From contig CP048485.1 in assembly GCA_025560025.1 (NCBI GenBank), positions 2,833,501-2,897,500 on the forward strand: a DNA stretch of 64,000 nt. The letters run 5' to 3'. The position numbers and the translations under genes are program-made. Positions within the stretch are counted from its first letter, which is position 1; each line of letters opens with the position of its first letter. The notes beneath the pieces were generated by a model that saw only the letters and a program-made list of their open reading frames with translations, did no database searches and was not told the DNA's origin. Shown here piece by piece: positions 28,931 to 38,181 of the stretch. The DNA comes from Agrobacterium tumefaciens (lineage in GTDB: Bacteria; Pseudomonadota; Alphaproteobacteria; Rhizobiales; Rhizobiaceae).

Positions 28931-28967
28931 TTGGCGCGATCCGATAGCATGTTGGCGCGTTCCGATA
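28931..28967. promoter_or_regulatory. Tandem 16-base direct repeats upstream of the SDR gene
   Basis: TTGGCGCGATCCGATA (28931-28946) and TTGGCGCGTTCCGATA (28952-28967) are identical in 15 of 16 bases and 21 bases apart, i.e. two helical turns, as in AraC-type binding sites. About 50 bases before the short-chain dehydrogenase start. An AraC-family gene lies 2.6 kb downstream. Confidence 0.6.
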
Positions 28968-29016
28968 CTGACACTGAAAAACCAATCACATAAACCATCG
29001 CTTATTTTGAAACGGG

Positions 29017-29844
29017 ATGCGCAAAATGACTGGAACGGTCCTTATTACCGGAACTTCGAGCGGCCTTGGCCGTGCCACGGCCAAGCTCTTTCAAGCGAAG
29101 GGATGGAACGTCATCGCGACAATGCGCGACCCAGAGTCCGAAAAAGAACTGACGAAGCTTGCAAACACCCTCGTCATCCGCCTCGACGTTCAGGATTTGA
29201 CGTCGATCACCGCCGCGCTGGTAGCCGGTTTGGCAAGGTTCGGTCGTATCGACGCCCTCATCAACAATGCGGGCTACGGCGCTTACGGCCCCCTCGAGGC
29301 AACGTCCTTTGAAAGCGTGCGCCGCCAGTATGATGTGAATGTCCTTGGCCTCATAGCAACAACCAAAGCTCTGCTGCCACATTTTCGGAAAAACCGCAGC
29401 GGCGCCATCGTCAACATCTCATCGATGGGTGGACGCGTCGCCTTTCCGATCGGCACGCTCTATCACGGCACCAAGTTCGCGGTGGAAGGCTTTTCTGAAG
29501 CGCTGCAATATGAGCTTGCGCCACTCGGCATCCGTGTGAAAATCGTCGAGCCCGGCGTGATCAACACGGATTTTTCCGGTCGGTCCTTCGAATTCAACGA
29601 CGATCCGGCCCGTCCTGAATATCAACCCGTTATCCAGGGTTTGTGGAACCTTGCGAGTTCGATGAGGGACCACACATCGTCGCCAGAGGCGATTGCGGAA
29701 GTCGTTTACGAGGCGACAACGGATAAGAGCGACCGGCTCCGCTATGTCGCTGGCGCCGATGCAGAGCAACTCCTCGCCGCCCGCCATGCGACAAACGACG
29801 CAGAGTTCTTCGCCGGTATGAAGGCGCAAGTCGGGATCGCTTAG
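29017..29844 (+). CDS. Short-chain dehydrogenase/reductase (SDR)
   Basis: 275 residues (ATG at 29026 also possible). Cofactor motif TGTSSGLG (near residues 11-18), the NNAG motif in DALINNAGYGAYG, catalytic Ser in IVNISSMGG and Y-x-x-x-K in LYHGTKFAVEG: the Tyr is present and the Lys follows at +4. Classical NAD(P)-dependent cytoplasmic oxidoreductase. Tandem direct repeats upstream suggest AraC-type activation, and the AraC-family gene at 31576 on the same strand is a candidate regulator. The substrate is not indicated. Confidence 0.92.
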   Translation: MRKMTGTVLITGTSSGLGRATAKLFQAKGWNVIATMRDPESEKELTKLANTLVIRLDVQDLTSITAALVAGLARFGRIDALINNAGYGAYGPLEATSFESVRRQYDVNVLGLIATTKALLPHFRKNRSGAIVNISSMGGRVAFPIGTLYHGTKFAVEGFSEALQYELAPLGIRVKIVEPGVINTDFSGRSFEFNDDPARPEYQPVIQGLWNLASSMRDHTSSPEAIAEVVYEATTDKSDRLRYVAGADAEQLLAARHATNDAEFFAGMKAQVGIA

Positions 29845-29919
29845 GTCGTCGCGCCTGCTGCCCGCCGATGTTTTGAATTGATCGGCGCAGATTATAACCC
29901 GTAGCAAAGCAGGTGTATT

Positions 29920-31467
29920 TTGACGACTTGGACGCAAGGTTATGTAGACGGTCTGGACTATACGTTCGATTTTTACCGGGAGTTGACGCCTTCCCTGTTG
30001 GGCTTCGCAGCCCTTTGCAGGGGACAGAAATTTGCCCTGGAAGGCCGGCCGTTGAAATATTGCGAACTTGGCTGCGGCCAGGGCTTTTCGACCAATCTTC
30101 TTGCCGCCGCCAATCCTGACATCGAATTTTATGCCAATGATTTCAATCCCGCCCACATTGCCGGCGCACGATCGCTGGCCGGTGACGCCGCACTCGCCAA
30201 TATCCACTTTTACGAGCATGCCTTTGCAGATTTTGCCGACGAACCCTCGCTTCCCGATGGTTTCGATATCATCGCCCTCCACGGGGTTTTCAGCTGGATA
30301 TCGGCGAGGAACCGCGGCCAGATCATGGACTTCATCTTTCGCAAGCTGAAGCCCGGTGGTCTTGTCTTCATCAGCTACAACACACTACCCGGCTGGGCGT
30401 CGGCCCTGCCTTTGCGGCGCATTCTTATCGATCAGGCAAATCGGCGTTCAGGACCACTGCAGCTGCGCATCGAGGAGGCCCTCGCGTTTGCGGACACGCT
30501 TCTCAAATCGGATGCGGGATATTTCAAAAACAATCCCTCGGTGAAAACGCATTTTGGTCAGATGCAACCGATGTCGCGCAACTACCTCGCGCACGAATAT
30601 TTCAATGAGGATTGGCATCCCATGTATTTTGCGGATGTCGTCAGGGAACTGTCTGCCGCGAAGCTCTCATTTCTCGGTTCGGTCGATTTGCTCGATTCGG
30701 TAGAGAGCCAGTTACTCACCTCCGAACAGCTGGCCTTATTGGGGGCAGAGGTGGATCCGATACAGCGCGAGACGCTGAAAGCCTTCATGACGAATGAGCA
30801 GTTTCGTCGGGATCTGTTCGTAAAGGGCGCAATCCCCCATTCGGTTCGAAGTTCGGCAGGCGGTTGGATCGATGCCCGGTTTGCGCTTTCCAGGCCGCGC
30901 GACGTCGTTGCCGCAGCCCTGAAAAGGCGTTTCTCAAATCAGCAGCTTCAAGAGGCGATTTACGAGCCGCTGCTGAATGTTCTGTCCGGCGGTCCCGTCA
31001 CTGTGCGGGAAATTTTGAGCGATAGTATCGTTGGCCGTTCTCTGTCCTGGGGGCAGGTGACGGATACGCTGAGCGCGCTCGTCGGTGCGGGATATCTCCA
31101 GCCATGCCTGCGGGAGGAGGGGCAGGCGAGGCGTGAGAAAAGCTGCGGCGCGTTCAACGCTTCTGTTTGCAGGAGCGCGAAGGACGGTGAAACTCTACAG
31201 TTTCTCGCTTCTCCAGTGACCGGTGGAGGTGTCAGGCTGGACAGGTTCGAGCAGCTTTTTCTTCTGGCGATCGGCGACGGTAAAGAGTGGCCGGAAGAAT
31301 GGGCGCATTATGCCTGGTCAGTGCTTGCTCCCCAGGGACAGAAATTGTTGAAGGAGGGAAGAATGCTCGAAACTGATGAAGAGAATTTGACCGAGCTTGT
31401 TGCACGGGCGAACGCATTTGCCGACAATCTGCTTCCAGTATGTCGCTCCCTGCGCATCGTGCAATAG
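29920..31467 (+). CDS. SAM-dependent protein methyltransferase with C-terminal regulatory domain (PKMT-like), TTG start
   Basis: 515 residues from a TTG at 29920 after an AGGTG ribosome-like site. Residues ~40-190 are a class I methyltransferase: motif I CELGCGQGFSTNLLAA, acidic strand EFYANDFNP, and KPGGLVFISYN. The remainder matches the methyltransferase regulatory/PKMT layout found in rickettsial enzymes that methylate lysines of outer membrane protein OmpB. Two Cys-containing stretches near the end (QPCLREEG, KSCGAF, SVCRSA) are notable. Upstream SDR ends 75 bases before. A role in modifying a surface protein is plausible but inferred. Confidence 0.75.
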   Translation: MTTWTQGYVDGLDYTFDFYRELTPSLLGFAALCRGQKFALEGRPLKYCELGCGQGFSTNLLAAANPDIEFYANDFNPAHIAGARSLAGDAALANIHFYEHAFADFADEPSLPDGFDIIALHGVFSWISARNRGQIMDFIFRKLKPGGLVFISYNTLPGWASALPLRRILIDQANRRSGPLQLRIEEALAFADTLLKSDAGYFKNNPSVKTHFGQMQPMSRNYLAHEYFNEDWHPMYFADVVRELSAAKLSFLGSVDLLDSVESQLLTSEQLALLGAEVDPIQRETLKAFMTNEQFRRDLFVKGAIPHSVRSSAGGWIDARFALSRPRDVVAAALKRRFSNQQLQEAIYEPLLNVLSGGPVTVREILSDSIVGRSLSWGQVTDTLSALVGAGYLQPCLREEGQARREKSCGAFNASVCRSAKDGETLQFLASPVTGGGVRLDRFEQLFLLAIGDGKEWPEEWAHYAWSVLAPQGQKLLKEGRMLETDEENLTELVARANAFADNLLPVCRSLRIVQ

Positions 31468-31575
31468 ATACGTAAAACATCCGGTCGGCATTGCTGAAAA
31501 CTGCGGGCAATGTTCTTCTCCATGAAACATGCGCCGCAAGTGGATGGCTTAAGTCGTCACGCGCGAGAAACCTAA

Positions 31576-32568
31576 ATGGCCCAATCGCACACCTACGCAC
31601 TCGACACGGCAACATGGCGGATGGTCTTCAAGGACCTCGGTATCTCCGCGGCCAACGCCCTGCGGCGCGCCGGCCTGTCGGACGATCTTCTGCAGCATCC
31701 CTCGGTTCGCCTCCTGCCCGATCAATACCACCGCCTCTGGAACGGTATGGAGGCCGAAGCGGGAGATGGACTTCTCCCGCTGCGGGTGTGCGAAGCGATC
31801 CGCAGCGAAGCCTTTTCGCCGCCGCTCTTTGCTGCCTTGTGCAGCCCGAACCTCGTAACGGCCATCCGCCGCATCGCCCAATACAAGCGGTTGATCGCGC
31901 CAATGCACCTTGAGGTGTCCGAGGAGCATGATCGGATGACCTTGGAACTCTCATGGACCTGCGCGGCCCAGCCGCCCGATTCCCTGATCCTGCTGGAACT
32001 GATCTTTTTCGTTGCGCTCGCTCGCATGGCCACGCGCGAGGCGGTAATTCCAGTCGCAGTAACGACGACCGCCCTGCCTTCGCCGATCGCCCCCTATGAA
32101 GCATTTCTGGGGGGCAGCCTAAAACAGGGAGCGCGCCACCGGATTGTATTCGGCGCGGCCGATGCGATCCGCCCGTTCCTCACCTCAAATGCGCAAATGT
32201 GGGCAACGTTCGAGCCACATTTACGTCAGCAGCTTGCCGAACTCGATAGAGAGGTCACAACGTCGCAACGCGTTCGTGCAGCCCTTCTCGAGGGAATCCC
32301 CAGCGGCCGTATTTCCATTGAGGCGATCGCCGGGAAACTCGTGATGAGCAAGCGGACCCTGCAACGGCGCATCGAGACCGAAGGTACCAGCTATCAGCAG
32401 CTCTTAGCGCAGGCGCGAGAAGCACTTGCGCATCACTACCTGCGCAAGACGACCCTTCCCGTGGCGGAAATTTCTTTCCTGCTCGGTTTTGATGAGCCGA
32501 ATTCCTTCTATCGGGCCTTTCGGGCGTGGACAGGAAAGACCCCGGATAGTGTCAGGTATAAACAGTAA
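31576..32568 (+). CDS. AraC-family regulator (arabinose-binding-like N-domain, OruR/ArgR-like group)
   Basis: 330 residues. Residues ~20-200 fit the PF12625-type sensor domain (LRRAGLSDDLLQHPSVRLLP, LVTAIRRIAQYKRLIAPM), and the C-terminal ~100 residues form the AraC double helix-turn-helix (ISIEAIAGKLVMSKRTLQRR, PVAEISFLLGFDEPNSFYRA). Regulators of this type activate nearby catabolic genes. It follows the SDR and methyltransferase genes on the same strand and may act at the tandem repeats at 28931-28967. No paired metabolic enzymes lie downstream; guaA converges. Confidence 0.93.
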   Translation: MAQSHTYALDTATWRMVFKDLGISAANALRRAGLSDDLLQHPSVRLLPDQYHRLWNGMEAEAGDGLLPLRVCEAIRSEAFSPPLFAALCSPNLVTAIRRIAQYKRLIAPMHLEVSEEHDRMTLELSWTCAAQPPDSLILLELIFFVALARMATREAVIPVAVTTTALPSPIAPYEAFLGGSLKQGARHRIVFGAADAIRPFLTSNAQMWATFEPHLRQQLAELDREVTTSQRVRAALLEGIPSGRISIEAIAGKLVMSKRTLQRRIETEGTSYQQLLAQAREALAHHYLRKTTLPVAEISFLLGFDEPNSFYRAFRAWTGKTPDSVRYKQ

Positions 32569-32627
32569 GCACAGCCGCTAGGCCCCAAGGGGCGCGGCGG
32601 CTCAGGCCGGCGTTTTGGCAGGCTATA

Positions 32628-34205
32628 TTATTCCCACTCGATCGTGCCGGGCGGCTTGCTGGTCACGTCGTAGACGACACGGTTGATGCCACGCACCTCG
32701 TTGATGATGCGGGTTGCCGCACGGCCAAGGAAGTTCATGTCATAGGGATAGAAATCCGCCGTCATGCCGTCCACGGAGGTCACGGCGCGCAGCGCACAGA
32801 CAAAGTCATAAGTGCGGTAGTCGCCCATGACGCCCACGGTCTGTACCGGCAGCAGAACGGCGAAGGCCTGCCAGATGGTGTCGTAGAGACCGGCCTTGCG
32901 GATTTCGTCGAGATAGATCGCATCCGCCTTGCGCAGAATATCGAGCTTCTCGCGGGTAATCGCGCCGGGGCAGCGGATCGCCAGACCCGGACCCGGGAAG
33001 GGATGGCGGCCGATGAAGCTTTCCGGCAGGCCGAGTTCGCGGCCAAGCGCGCGGACTTCGTCCTTGAAAAGCTCACGCAGCGGCTCGACGAGCTGCATGT
33101 TCATGCGCTCGGGAAGACCGCCGACATTGTGGTGGCTCTTGATGGTGACCGAGGGGCCGCCGGAGAAAGAGACGCTTTCGATGACGTCAGGGTAAAGCGT
33201 GCCCTGCGCCAGGAAATTCGGTGCGCCCTTGCCGTCGGCGGCGATCTTGGCCGCTTCGGCTTCGAAGACCTCGATGAACAGGCGGCCGATGGTCTTGCGC
33301 TTCACTTCCGGGTCAGAGACGCCCGACAGTTCGCCGAGGAAAAGATCGGCGGCATCCACATGCACCAGCGGAATATTGTAATGGTCGCGGAACATGCCGA
33401 CGACCTGTTCGCTTTCGCCAAGCCGCATCAGGCCGTGGTCGACATAGACGCAGGTGAGCTGGTCGCCGATCGCTTCATGGATGAGGATCGCCGCAACCGA
33501 GGAATCGACGCCGCCGGAAAGGGCGCAGAGCACACGACCGGTGCCGACCTGGTCGCGGATCTTGCGGATCATCTCGGCGCGATAGGCAGCCATTGTCCAG
33601 TCGGATTTGAGGCCAACGATCTTGTGCACGAAGTTGGAGAGCAGCTTGCCGCCGTCAGGCGTGTGCACCACTTCCGGATGGAACATGGTGGTGTAATAAT
33701 GGCGTGTCTCGTCGGCAGCGATGGCGAAAGGTGCGTTTTCCGACGTCGCAATGACCTCGAAACCTTCCGGCAGCTTCGTCACGCGGTCGCCGTGGCTCAT
33801 CCAGACCGGATAGCTCTTGCCCTGATCCCAGAAGCCTTCGAAAAGCGGGCTCGCCTTCTTGATGTCGATATCGGCGCGGCCGAATTCCGCCGCGTGACCG
33901 CCCTCGACAACGCCGCCGAGCTGCGTGCAGAGCGTCTGCTGGCCGTAGCAGATGCCGAGGATCGGAACCTTGCTGTCGAACACCGCCTGCGGCGCGCGCG
34001 GGCTTCCTTCCGCCGTCACGGATGCGGGGCCGCCGGAGAAGATCACGCCCTTGGGCTGAAGCTTCTCAAACGCCTCTGCGGCATTCTGGAACGGATGGAT
34101 TTCGCAATAGACCCCGGCTTCGCGGATGCGGCGCGCAATGAGCTGCGTCACCTGGCTGCCGAAATCGATGATGAGAATGCTGTCGGGATGGGCTATCTGG
34201 GTCAT
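32628..34205 (-). CDS. guaA: GMP synthase (glutamine-hydrolysing)
   Basis: 525 residues, normal length. N-terminal class I glutamine amidotransferase (residues ~10-200) with the nucleophile Cys in ILGICYGQQ and His-Glu in [11 protein letters not shown]; then the PP-loop ATPase [13 protein letters not shown] (near residue 230) and the C-terminal dimerisation domain ending PPGTIEWE. Converts XMP to GMP in purine synthesis. Stands as a single transcription unit; 83 bases separate it from the mtnN-like gene upstream on the same strand. Confidence 0.99.
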   Translation of the reverse strand: MTQIAHPDSILIIDFGSQVTQLIARRIREAGVYCEIHPFQNAAEAFEKLQPKGVIFSGGPASVTAEGSPRAPQAVFDSKVPILGICYGQQTLCTQLGGVVEGGHAAEFGRADIDIKKASPLFEGFWDQGKSYPVWMSHGDRVTKLPEGFEVIATSENAPFAIAADETRHYYTTMFHPEVVHTPDGGKLLSNFVHKIVGLKSDWTMAAYRAEMIRKIRDQVGTGRVLCALSGGVDSSVAAILIHEAIGDQLTCVYVDHGLMRLGESEQVVGMFRDHYNIPLVHVDAADLFLGELSGVSDPEVKRKTIGRLFIEVFEAEAAKIAADGKGAPNFLAQGTLYPDVIESVSFSGGPSVTIKSHHNVGGLPERMNMQLVEPLRELFKDEVRALGRELGLPESFIGRHPFPGPGLAIRCPGAITREKLDILRKADAIYLDEIRKAGLYDTIWQAFAVLLPVQTVGVMGDYRTYDFVCALRAVTSVDGMTADFYPYDMNFLGRAATRIINEVRGINRVVYDVTSKPPGTIEWE

Positions 34206-34288
34206 GGCGAGCCTTTAAAGAAAATGGCGGCTTTAGGCAACCCGCAAGCGGGCCTCAACCGGTAGAAAATCGCGAAAATCGCAAGGTT

Positions 34289-34927
34289 TCAAAGGGCGAT
34301 CGCACCATCCTCGATCGCGCGGCAAAGCCGATCGACGGCATCCGCCAGCTTTTCATCGATGATGTGCAGATACTCCGTCCAGTCGTCCACATGGTTCACA
34401 TCGGCCTTGCCATCGGAAATACCGCGCAGGCCGATGAGCGGCACGCCGAAGCGCTGGCAGGCTCTCAGGATGGCAAAAGTCTCCATTTCCACCATATCGG
34501 CGTCGATTAGCCCATAGGCCGCGCCGGAGACAACGTTGGCGCCCGTGGAGAGCCGCGCCTCGGCTATTTCGGGTATCCGCAAAGGCAAGGCCACCTCGGC
34601 CGGCAGATCAAGCAGCGGCGTGCAGCCCTTTTCGAAACCGAAGGCGGAGGCGTCCATGTCGCGATAGGAAACTGAAGTCGCCTGATAGATACCCGTCTGT
34701 TCCAGCGTTCGCGAACCGGCAGAACCGAGCGAAACGACCAGGTCAGGCAGATGGTCGGCGGCATCGAGACCGGCAAGAACGGCCGTGACTGCAATCGCCG
34801 CCTCCACCGGGCCGATGCCGGTCATCAGCGGCGCGATGCGAGCCTGGAGATGGGGACCATATTCGGGGGAAGCCGCCATGATAAAAAGAACGGATTTATC
34901 CGCAACCTGCGAAAGCCGGTAATTCAT
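34289..34927 (-). CDS. mtnN: 5'-methylthioadenosine/S-adenosylhomocysteine nucleosidase
   Basis: 212 residues. Phosphorylase-fold nucleosidase: SLGSAGSRTLEQTG, catalytic/binding region MVEMETFAILRACQRFGVPL (Met-Glu binds ribose) and LRGISDGKADVNHVDDW with catalytic Asp. It cleaves the toxic by-products of SAM-dependent reactions. Its start overlaps the stop of the thioesterase gene by 4 bases, so the two are coupled. Slightly shorter than the typical ~230 residues. Confidence 0.9.
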   Translation of the reverse strand: MNYRLSQVADKSVLFIMAASPEYGPHLQARIAPLMTGIGPVEAAIAVTAVLAGLDAADHLPDLVVSLGSAGSRTLEQTGIYQATSVSYRDMDASAFGFEKGCTPLLDLPAEVALPLRIPEIAEARLSTGANVVSGAAYGLIDADMVEMETFAILRACQRFGVPLIGLRGISDGKADVNHVDDWTEYLHIIDEKLADAVDRLCRAIEDGAIAL

Positions 34928-35373
34928 CCGGTAATATCCTCGCGACCCTTCATCACCATCATTGTCCCCGTCATGGAAGCGATCAGCTTCGCGGGCCCGT
35001 CCGACAGTGCGTAGGCGCGGCCATCGGCGACGATGAGATTGTTTCCGGGCTTGATGATTTCGCCACGAAACAGGAACCGCTCGCCGCGTCCGGGCGACAT
35101 GAGGTTGACCTTGAATTCGATGGTCAGCAGCGAGGCTTCCGGCTCGATGATCGTGTAGGCGGCGTAGGTGCAGGCGGTGTCCAGACCGGCGGCAATGACA
35201 CCCGCATGCAGGATGCCGTGCTGCTGTGTCAGCTTCTCATGAAAGGGTAGTTCGATTTCCACCAGCCGGTGCTCGATGCGGCTGATCTGCGCATCGATTG
35301 CCTGCACCACACCCTGTCGCGCAAAGCTTTTTTCTATCCGCTGACGAAAATCGCCGGGATCCGTGATCTCCAT
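34924..35373 (-). CDS. PaaI-type thioesterase (hotdog fold)
   Basis: 149 residues. Hotdog-fold thioesterase of the PaaI/YigI type: LTQQHGILHAGVIAAGLDTACTYAAYT contains the HG-x-x-H-A-G signature with catalytic Asp further on, followed by the long hydrophobic strand LLTIEFKVNLMSPGRGERF. Hydrolyses acyl- or aryl-CoA thioesters; substrate unknown. Leads a two-gene unit with mtnN via a 4-base overlap. Confidence 0.91.
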   Translation of the reverse strand: MEITDPGDFRQRIEKSFARQGVVQAIDAQISRIEHRLVEIELPFHEKLTQQHGILHAGVIAAGLDTACTYAAYTIIEPEASLLTIEFKVNLMSPGRGERFLFRGEIIKPGNNLIVADGRAYALSDGPAKLIASMTGTMMVMKGREDITG

Positions 35374-35456
35374 GGCCTACCTGCCTGCTTTTAGTCCCCA
35401 TCGCAAACTGACATGGCGCGTGGCGGCGGGCAAGGCAAGGGTTGCGCGGGCAAAAT

Positions 35457-35909
35457 TTAGTTCAGCCAGTCAATACTTGCATTCAGCAGGGTCGCAAAGG
35501 CGACCCAAACGGCATAGGGCACAAAAAGCCACATCGATGCCCTGTCACGGCTATAGGTGAGCGTGACGAAGGCGATGATGCAGATCAGCATTGGAATGAT
35601 GATGACCAGTGCACCCGTTGGGCTTTGCATGCCGAAAAAGATCGGCGACCACAGGAAATTCAGCACCATCTGGGTGAACCAGAGGCGCATGCGCGTTCCC
35701 ATCGGCTTGCGGATCCATGTCCGCGCGCCGGCGATGCCGATCAGCACGTAAAGCGTCGTCCAGACCGGCCCGAAGATCCAGCTGGGTGGATTGAAGAATG
35801 GTTTCTGGAGTGATTGATACCACTCGCCGGGCACATTGTTGACACCGATCAGTGCCCCAATGGCAACAACTGCAACCACGAAAACAATGTACACGGCAAG
35901 GTTTTTCAT
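35457..35909 (-). CDS. tspO: TspO/MBR-family tryptophan-rich sensory protein
   Basis: 150 residues with five membrane helices. Signature Trp/Pro-rich loop GEWYQSLQKPFFNPPSWIFGPVW (residues ~29-51), then TLYVLIGIAGARTWI and ILNFLWSPIFFGMQSP-like helices. TspO binds porphyrins and cholesterol-like ligands and in alphaproteobacteria responds to oxygen, light or stress. Lies between the thioesterase gene and the DUF1513 gene on the same strand; intergenic gaps of 83 and 51 bases suggest separate units. Confidence 0.93.
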   Translation of the reverse strand: MKNLAVYIVFVVAVVAIGALIGVNNVPGEWYQSLQKPFFNPPSWIFGPVWTTLYVLIGIAGARTWIRKPMGTRMRLWFTQMVLNFLWSPIFFGMQSPTGALVIIIPMLICIIAFVTLTYSRDRASMWLFVPYAVWVAFATLLNASIDWLN

Positions 35910-35960
35910 GACCCATCCAATGCGCTGGCCATGCTTTTGTTCCCTTGCCTTTTCAGTATT

Positions 35961-37055
35961 TTAGCCAGAAATCCGCACGATGTGCTGATCCCATGCCACG
36001 TCGCTGCGAACGGCCTCGAAAAATCCGTCATAGGAAGAAACGGCAATGCCGCTCGCCGCCGGGGCGACGCCCGCTGCCTCCCGCACGGATGTCTCTGCTA
36101 CAACACGCCCGGTTTTAGCGTCCAGCGTCACCGCAGCATTGCCATTGGGGGAGGTCAGGCCCACCAGCCCTTCATGCCGGTTGACCGCGATGGCCCCGAC
36201 ATAATTGGCAAGACGCACCGTCGTTTCCTCCGGCAGATCGATGAAAGACAGGTCCTCGCCCTTCGAAAAATGGCCGACAAGCGGTGGAAGATCGTTGCGC
36301 GGCCCCTCATATTGGCAGGCGAACCAGATGCGCCCGTCATCGCCGAGATCGACATGGCGGGTGGAAAGTTGCCGCAGTCGATCCGGCATCGCGTGTTTCT
36401 GGACCAATTCGCCGCTTGCAGCATCCAGAAGCACGAGAGACGGTTCCATGCTGTCGATATTGAGCTTCGTCCGGCCGAAATCTGGGTGAGTCTCGATGCC
36501 GCCATTAGCGATGACGATCAGCCGCCCGTCATCGCTCACCGTCATGTCATGTGTACCGACGCCGTGGGCGTCATACTCGCCGATGCGGGCAAATCCGTTA
36601 CGCGCGTCGTATAGCCCGATAACGCCGCGATTGCCGTCGAAGTCGTTTTCGCTGGCATAAAGGATCGCCCCATCGGGGGAAAATTGCCCATGGCCGTAAA
36701 AGTGACGGTTCGCCGGCGTGTGCATCACGACAGGCTCGCGTCGCCGCGCAGGATCGAAGGCCATGAAGAACGTTCCGGGCCGACGCGCAAAGGCCACCGT
36801 CATGCCCGTGGCGTGGCTTGTCGCCATTCCATGGGCGCGCGCGGGGAGCGCAACGCGGTCGATGATCTCGCCGCGCTCACTTACTGTCGCAATGCCGTAG
36901 GACCCGTCACGGGCGCGGAAGGCGGAAGCGAAGACGGCGTCGGCGCGTTCGAGCGCATGGAGTGAACGGGGAGCCAGCGCTGCGACAAAGGGAATACCCG
37001 CCGCCTTGATGAAGCTGCGCCGGTCTATCAGCATCCGCTTCTTGCCTGCTATCAT
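35961..37055 (-). CDS. DUF1513 family protein, Tat-exported, beta-propeller-like
   Basis: 364 residues from the ATG at 37055, which has GGAG 9 bases ahead (ATGs at 37112 and 37034 are also in frame). A twin-arginine signal (DRRSFIKAAGIPFVAALAP) precedes repeated beta motifs (RDGSYGIATVSERGEIIDRV, HFYGHGQFSPDGAILYASEN, YDAHGVGTHDMTVSDDG), pointing to a WD-like propeller. DUF1513 proteins are found almost always in imelysin loci, as here, where it is the last gene of the four-gene operon, 4 bases after the degenerate imelysin. Function unknown; periplasmic. Linkage to iron or haem handling is inferred. Confidence 0.88.
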   Translation of the reverse strand: MIAGKKRMLIDRRSFIKAAGIPFVAALAPRSLHALERADAVFASAFRARDGSYGIATVSERGEIIDRVALPARAHGMATSHATGMTVAFARRPGTFFMAFDPARRREPVVMHTPANRHFYGHGQFSPDGAILYASENDFDGNRGVIGLYDARNGFARIGEYDAHGVGTHDMTVSDDGRLIVIANGGIETHPDFGRTKLNIDSMEPSLVLLDAASGELVQKHAMPDRLRQLSTRHVDLGDDGRIWFACQYEGPRNDLPPLVGHFSKGEDLSFIDLPEETTVRLANYVGAIAVNRHEGLVGLTSPNGNAAVTLDAKTGRVVAETSVREAAGVAPAASGIAVSSYDGFFEAVRSDVAWDQHIVRISG

Positions 37056-37059
37056 CGGT

Positions 37060-38181
37060 TCAGTCTCCGTCGGCGAAGGAAAAGCCGGAGCTGAGACCGA
37101 TCGCACCGCCATACTGGTCGTTGAGGCGGTAGATCAGGTCTTTGCCGTTGAGCAGCAGGTAATCCACCTTGGCGCGCTGATCATCCTTGTCCAGCGCCTT
37201 TTCCACATCCGTATCGATCGTTCCCGCAATACGGATCATCGATTTGGCGATGAAGTCGATGGAATTGACGATGGAGCGTTGGTCGGGAGGCACGAGTTCG
37301 ACCATATCTGCCGTGTGCAGCAGGGTTTGAACGGCCTTGATATTGGCCGAGATGCTTTTCCAGGTCAGGCCAGAGCGCCAATAAATGGCGGTGCGGGGAA
37401 ATTTGGCCTTGTCCGGCCCCTTGTAGAAGGTTTCGATCCGCTGGTCGCGGATTGCCTCGGAGCCGTGCACGAGAATGCCGAGCAGGGCAACCAGCGCCTC
37501 GCGCTCGTCGCGAAAGACGGGATTGTCCGGTCCCGGCTTGGTCCAGTTTTTCTGTGCGCCATCGGGCGCGTTCCAGCCATCGGAAAGCTCCGCCGCCACA
37601 TTGGCGATATTGCCGGCGATGGCCGCGCCGAAGCGGCAGCGGAAATCACCTTCCTTGCCAAGCAGTTCATCCGCGCCGGTGCCGTAGAGCACGAATTCCA
37701 ATGCCCCGAGGCCCTGCGCTGCAACGCTTTTACCCTTCAGGCCGTCGGCGCTTGTAACGCTTTCGTCCTTTTCCGCAAGATAACGCTGCACCTGCTTCAG
37801 GCCGAGGCCCTTCTTGTCGGGGTAATAGAGCACACGTTCGAAGCGGTTCTGCTCGATCACCGGGCCAATCCGCACGATTTCAATTGTGGACCAGCTTGTG
37901 ACCGTATCGGCAAAGGCTGCCTTGGCCGCCTCATCCGCCGTTTTTGAAGGGGCGGCGCAGAAAGCCTTCATGCTGTCTTGCAGATTCTCTGCCGATTGCC
38001 GGAAGTGGTCGTAACCGGGACGAATGAAACCGTTCACCGCCTTTTCCATGACGCTCCGCACCTGTGCGGGATCGAGGGGCGGCGGCGGCATCAACTCCAC
38101 ATCCTGCGCCATGGCGGGCTGATGGGTCATAAGCAACAGCACGGACATGAGGCCGGAGATTTTTCGCATGGCATTTTTCAT
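37060..38181 (-). CDS. Imelysin-family periplasmic protein with degenerate motif
   Basis: 373 residues from the ATG at 38181, which shares a base with the di-heme gene stop (TGATG); the frame upstream up to 38277 is not needed. Signal peptide (MKNAMRKISGLMSVLLLMTH) with cleavage near AMAQD. Imelysin (peptidase M75-like) fold, bilobed helical. The signature G-x-H-x-x-E of imelysins is replaced by GLGALEFVLYG, so the His is lost. Third gene of the operon; the DUF1513 gene starts 4 bases after. It may have become an accessory subunit of the first imelysin. Confidence 0.87.
   Translation of the reverse strand: MKNAMRKISGLMSVLLLMTHQPAMAQDVELMPPPPLDPAQVRSVMEKAVNGFIRPGYDHFRQSAENLQDSMKAFCAAPSKTADEAAKAAFADTVTSWSTIEIVRIGPVIEQNRFERVLYYPDKKGLGLKQVQRYLAEKDESVTSADGLKGKSVAAQGLGALEFVLYGTGADELLGKEGDFRCRFGAAIAGNIANVAAELSDGWNAPDGAQKNWTKPGPDNPVFRDEREALVALLGILVHGSEAIRDQRIETFYKGPDKAKFPRTAIYWRSGLTWKSISANIKAVQTLLHTADMVELVPPDQRSIVNSIDFIAKSMIRIAGTIDTDVEKALDKDDQRAKVDYLLLNGKDLIYRLNDQYGGAIGLSSGFSFADGD

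Noticed and set aside
33003..34265. 420-codon plus-strand frame opposite guaA
   Set aside because: Shadow of guaA; composition rich in Arg, Ala and Asp with no recognisable fold.
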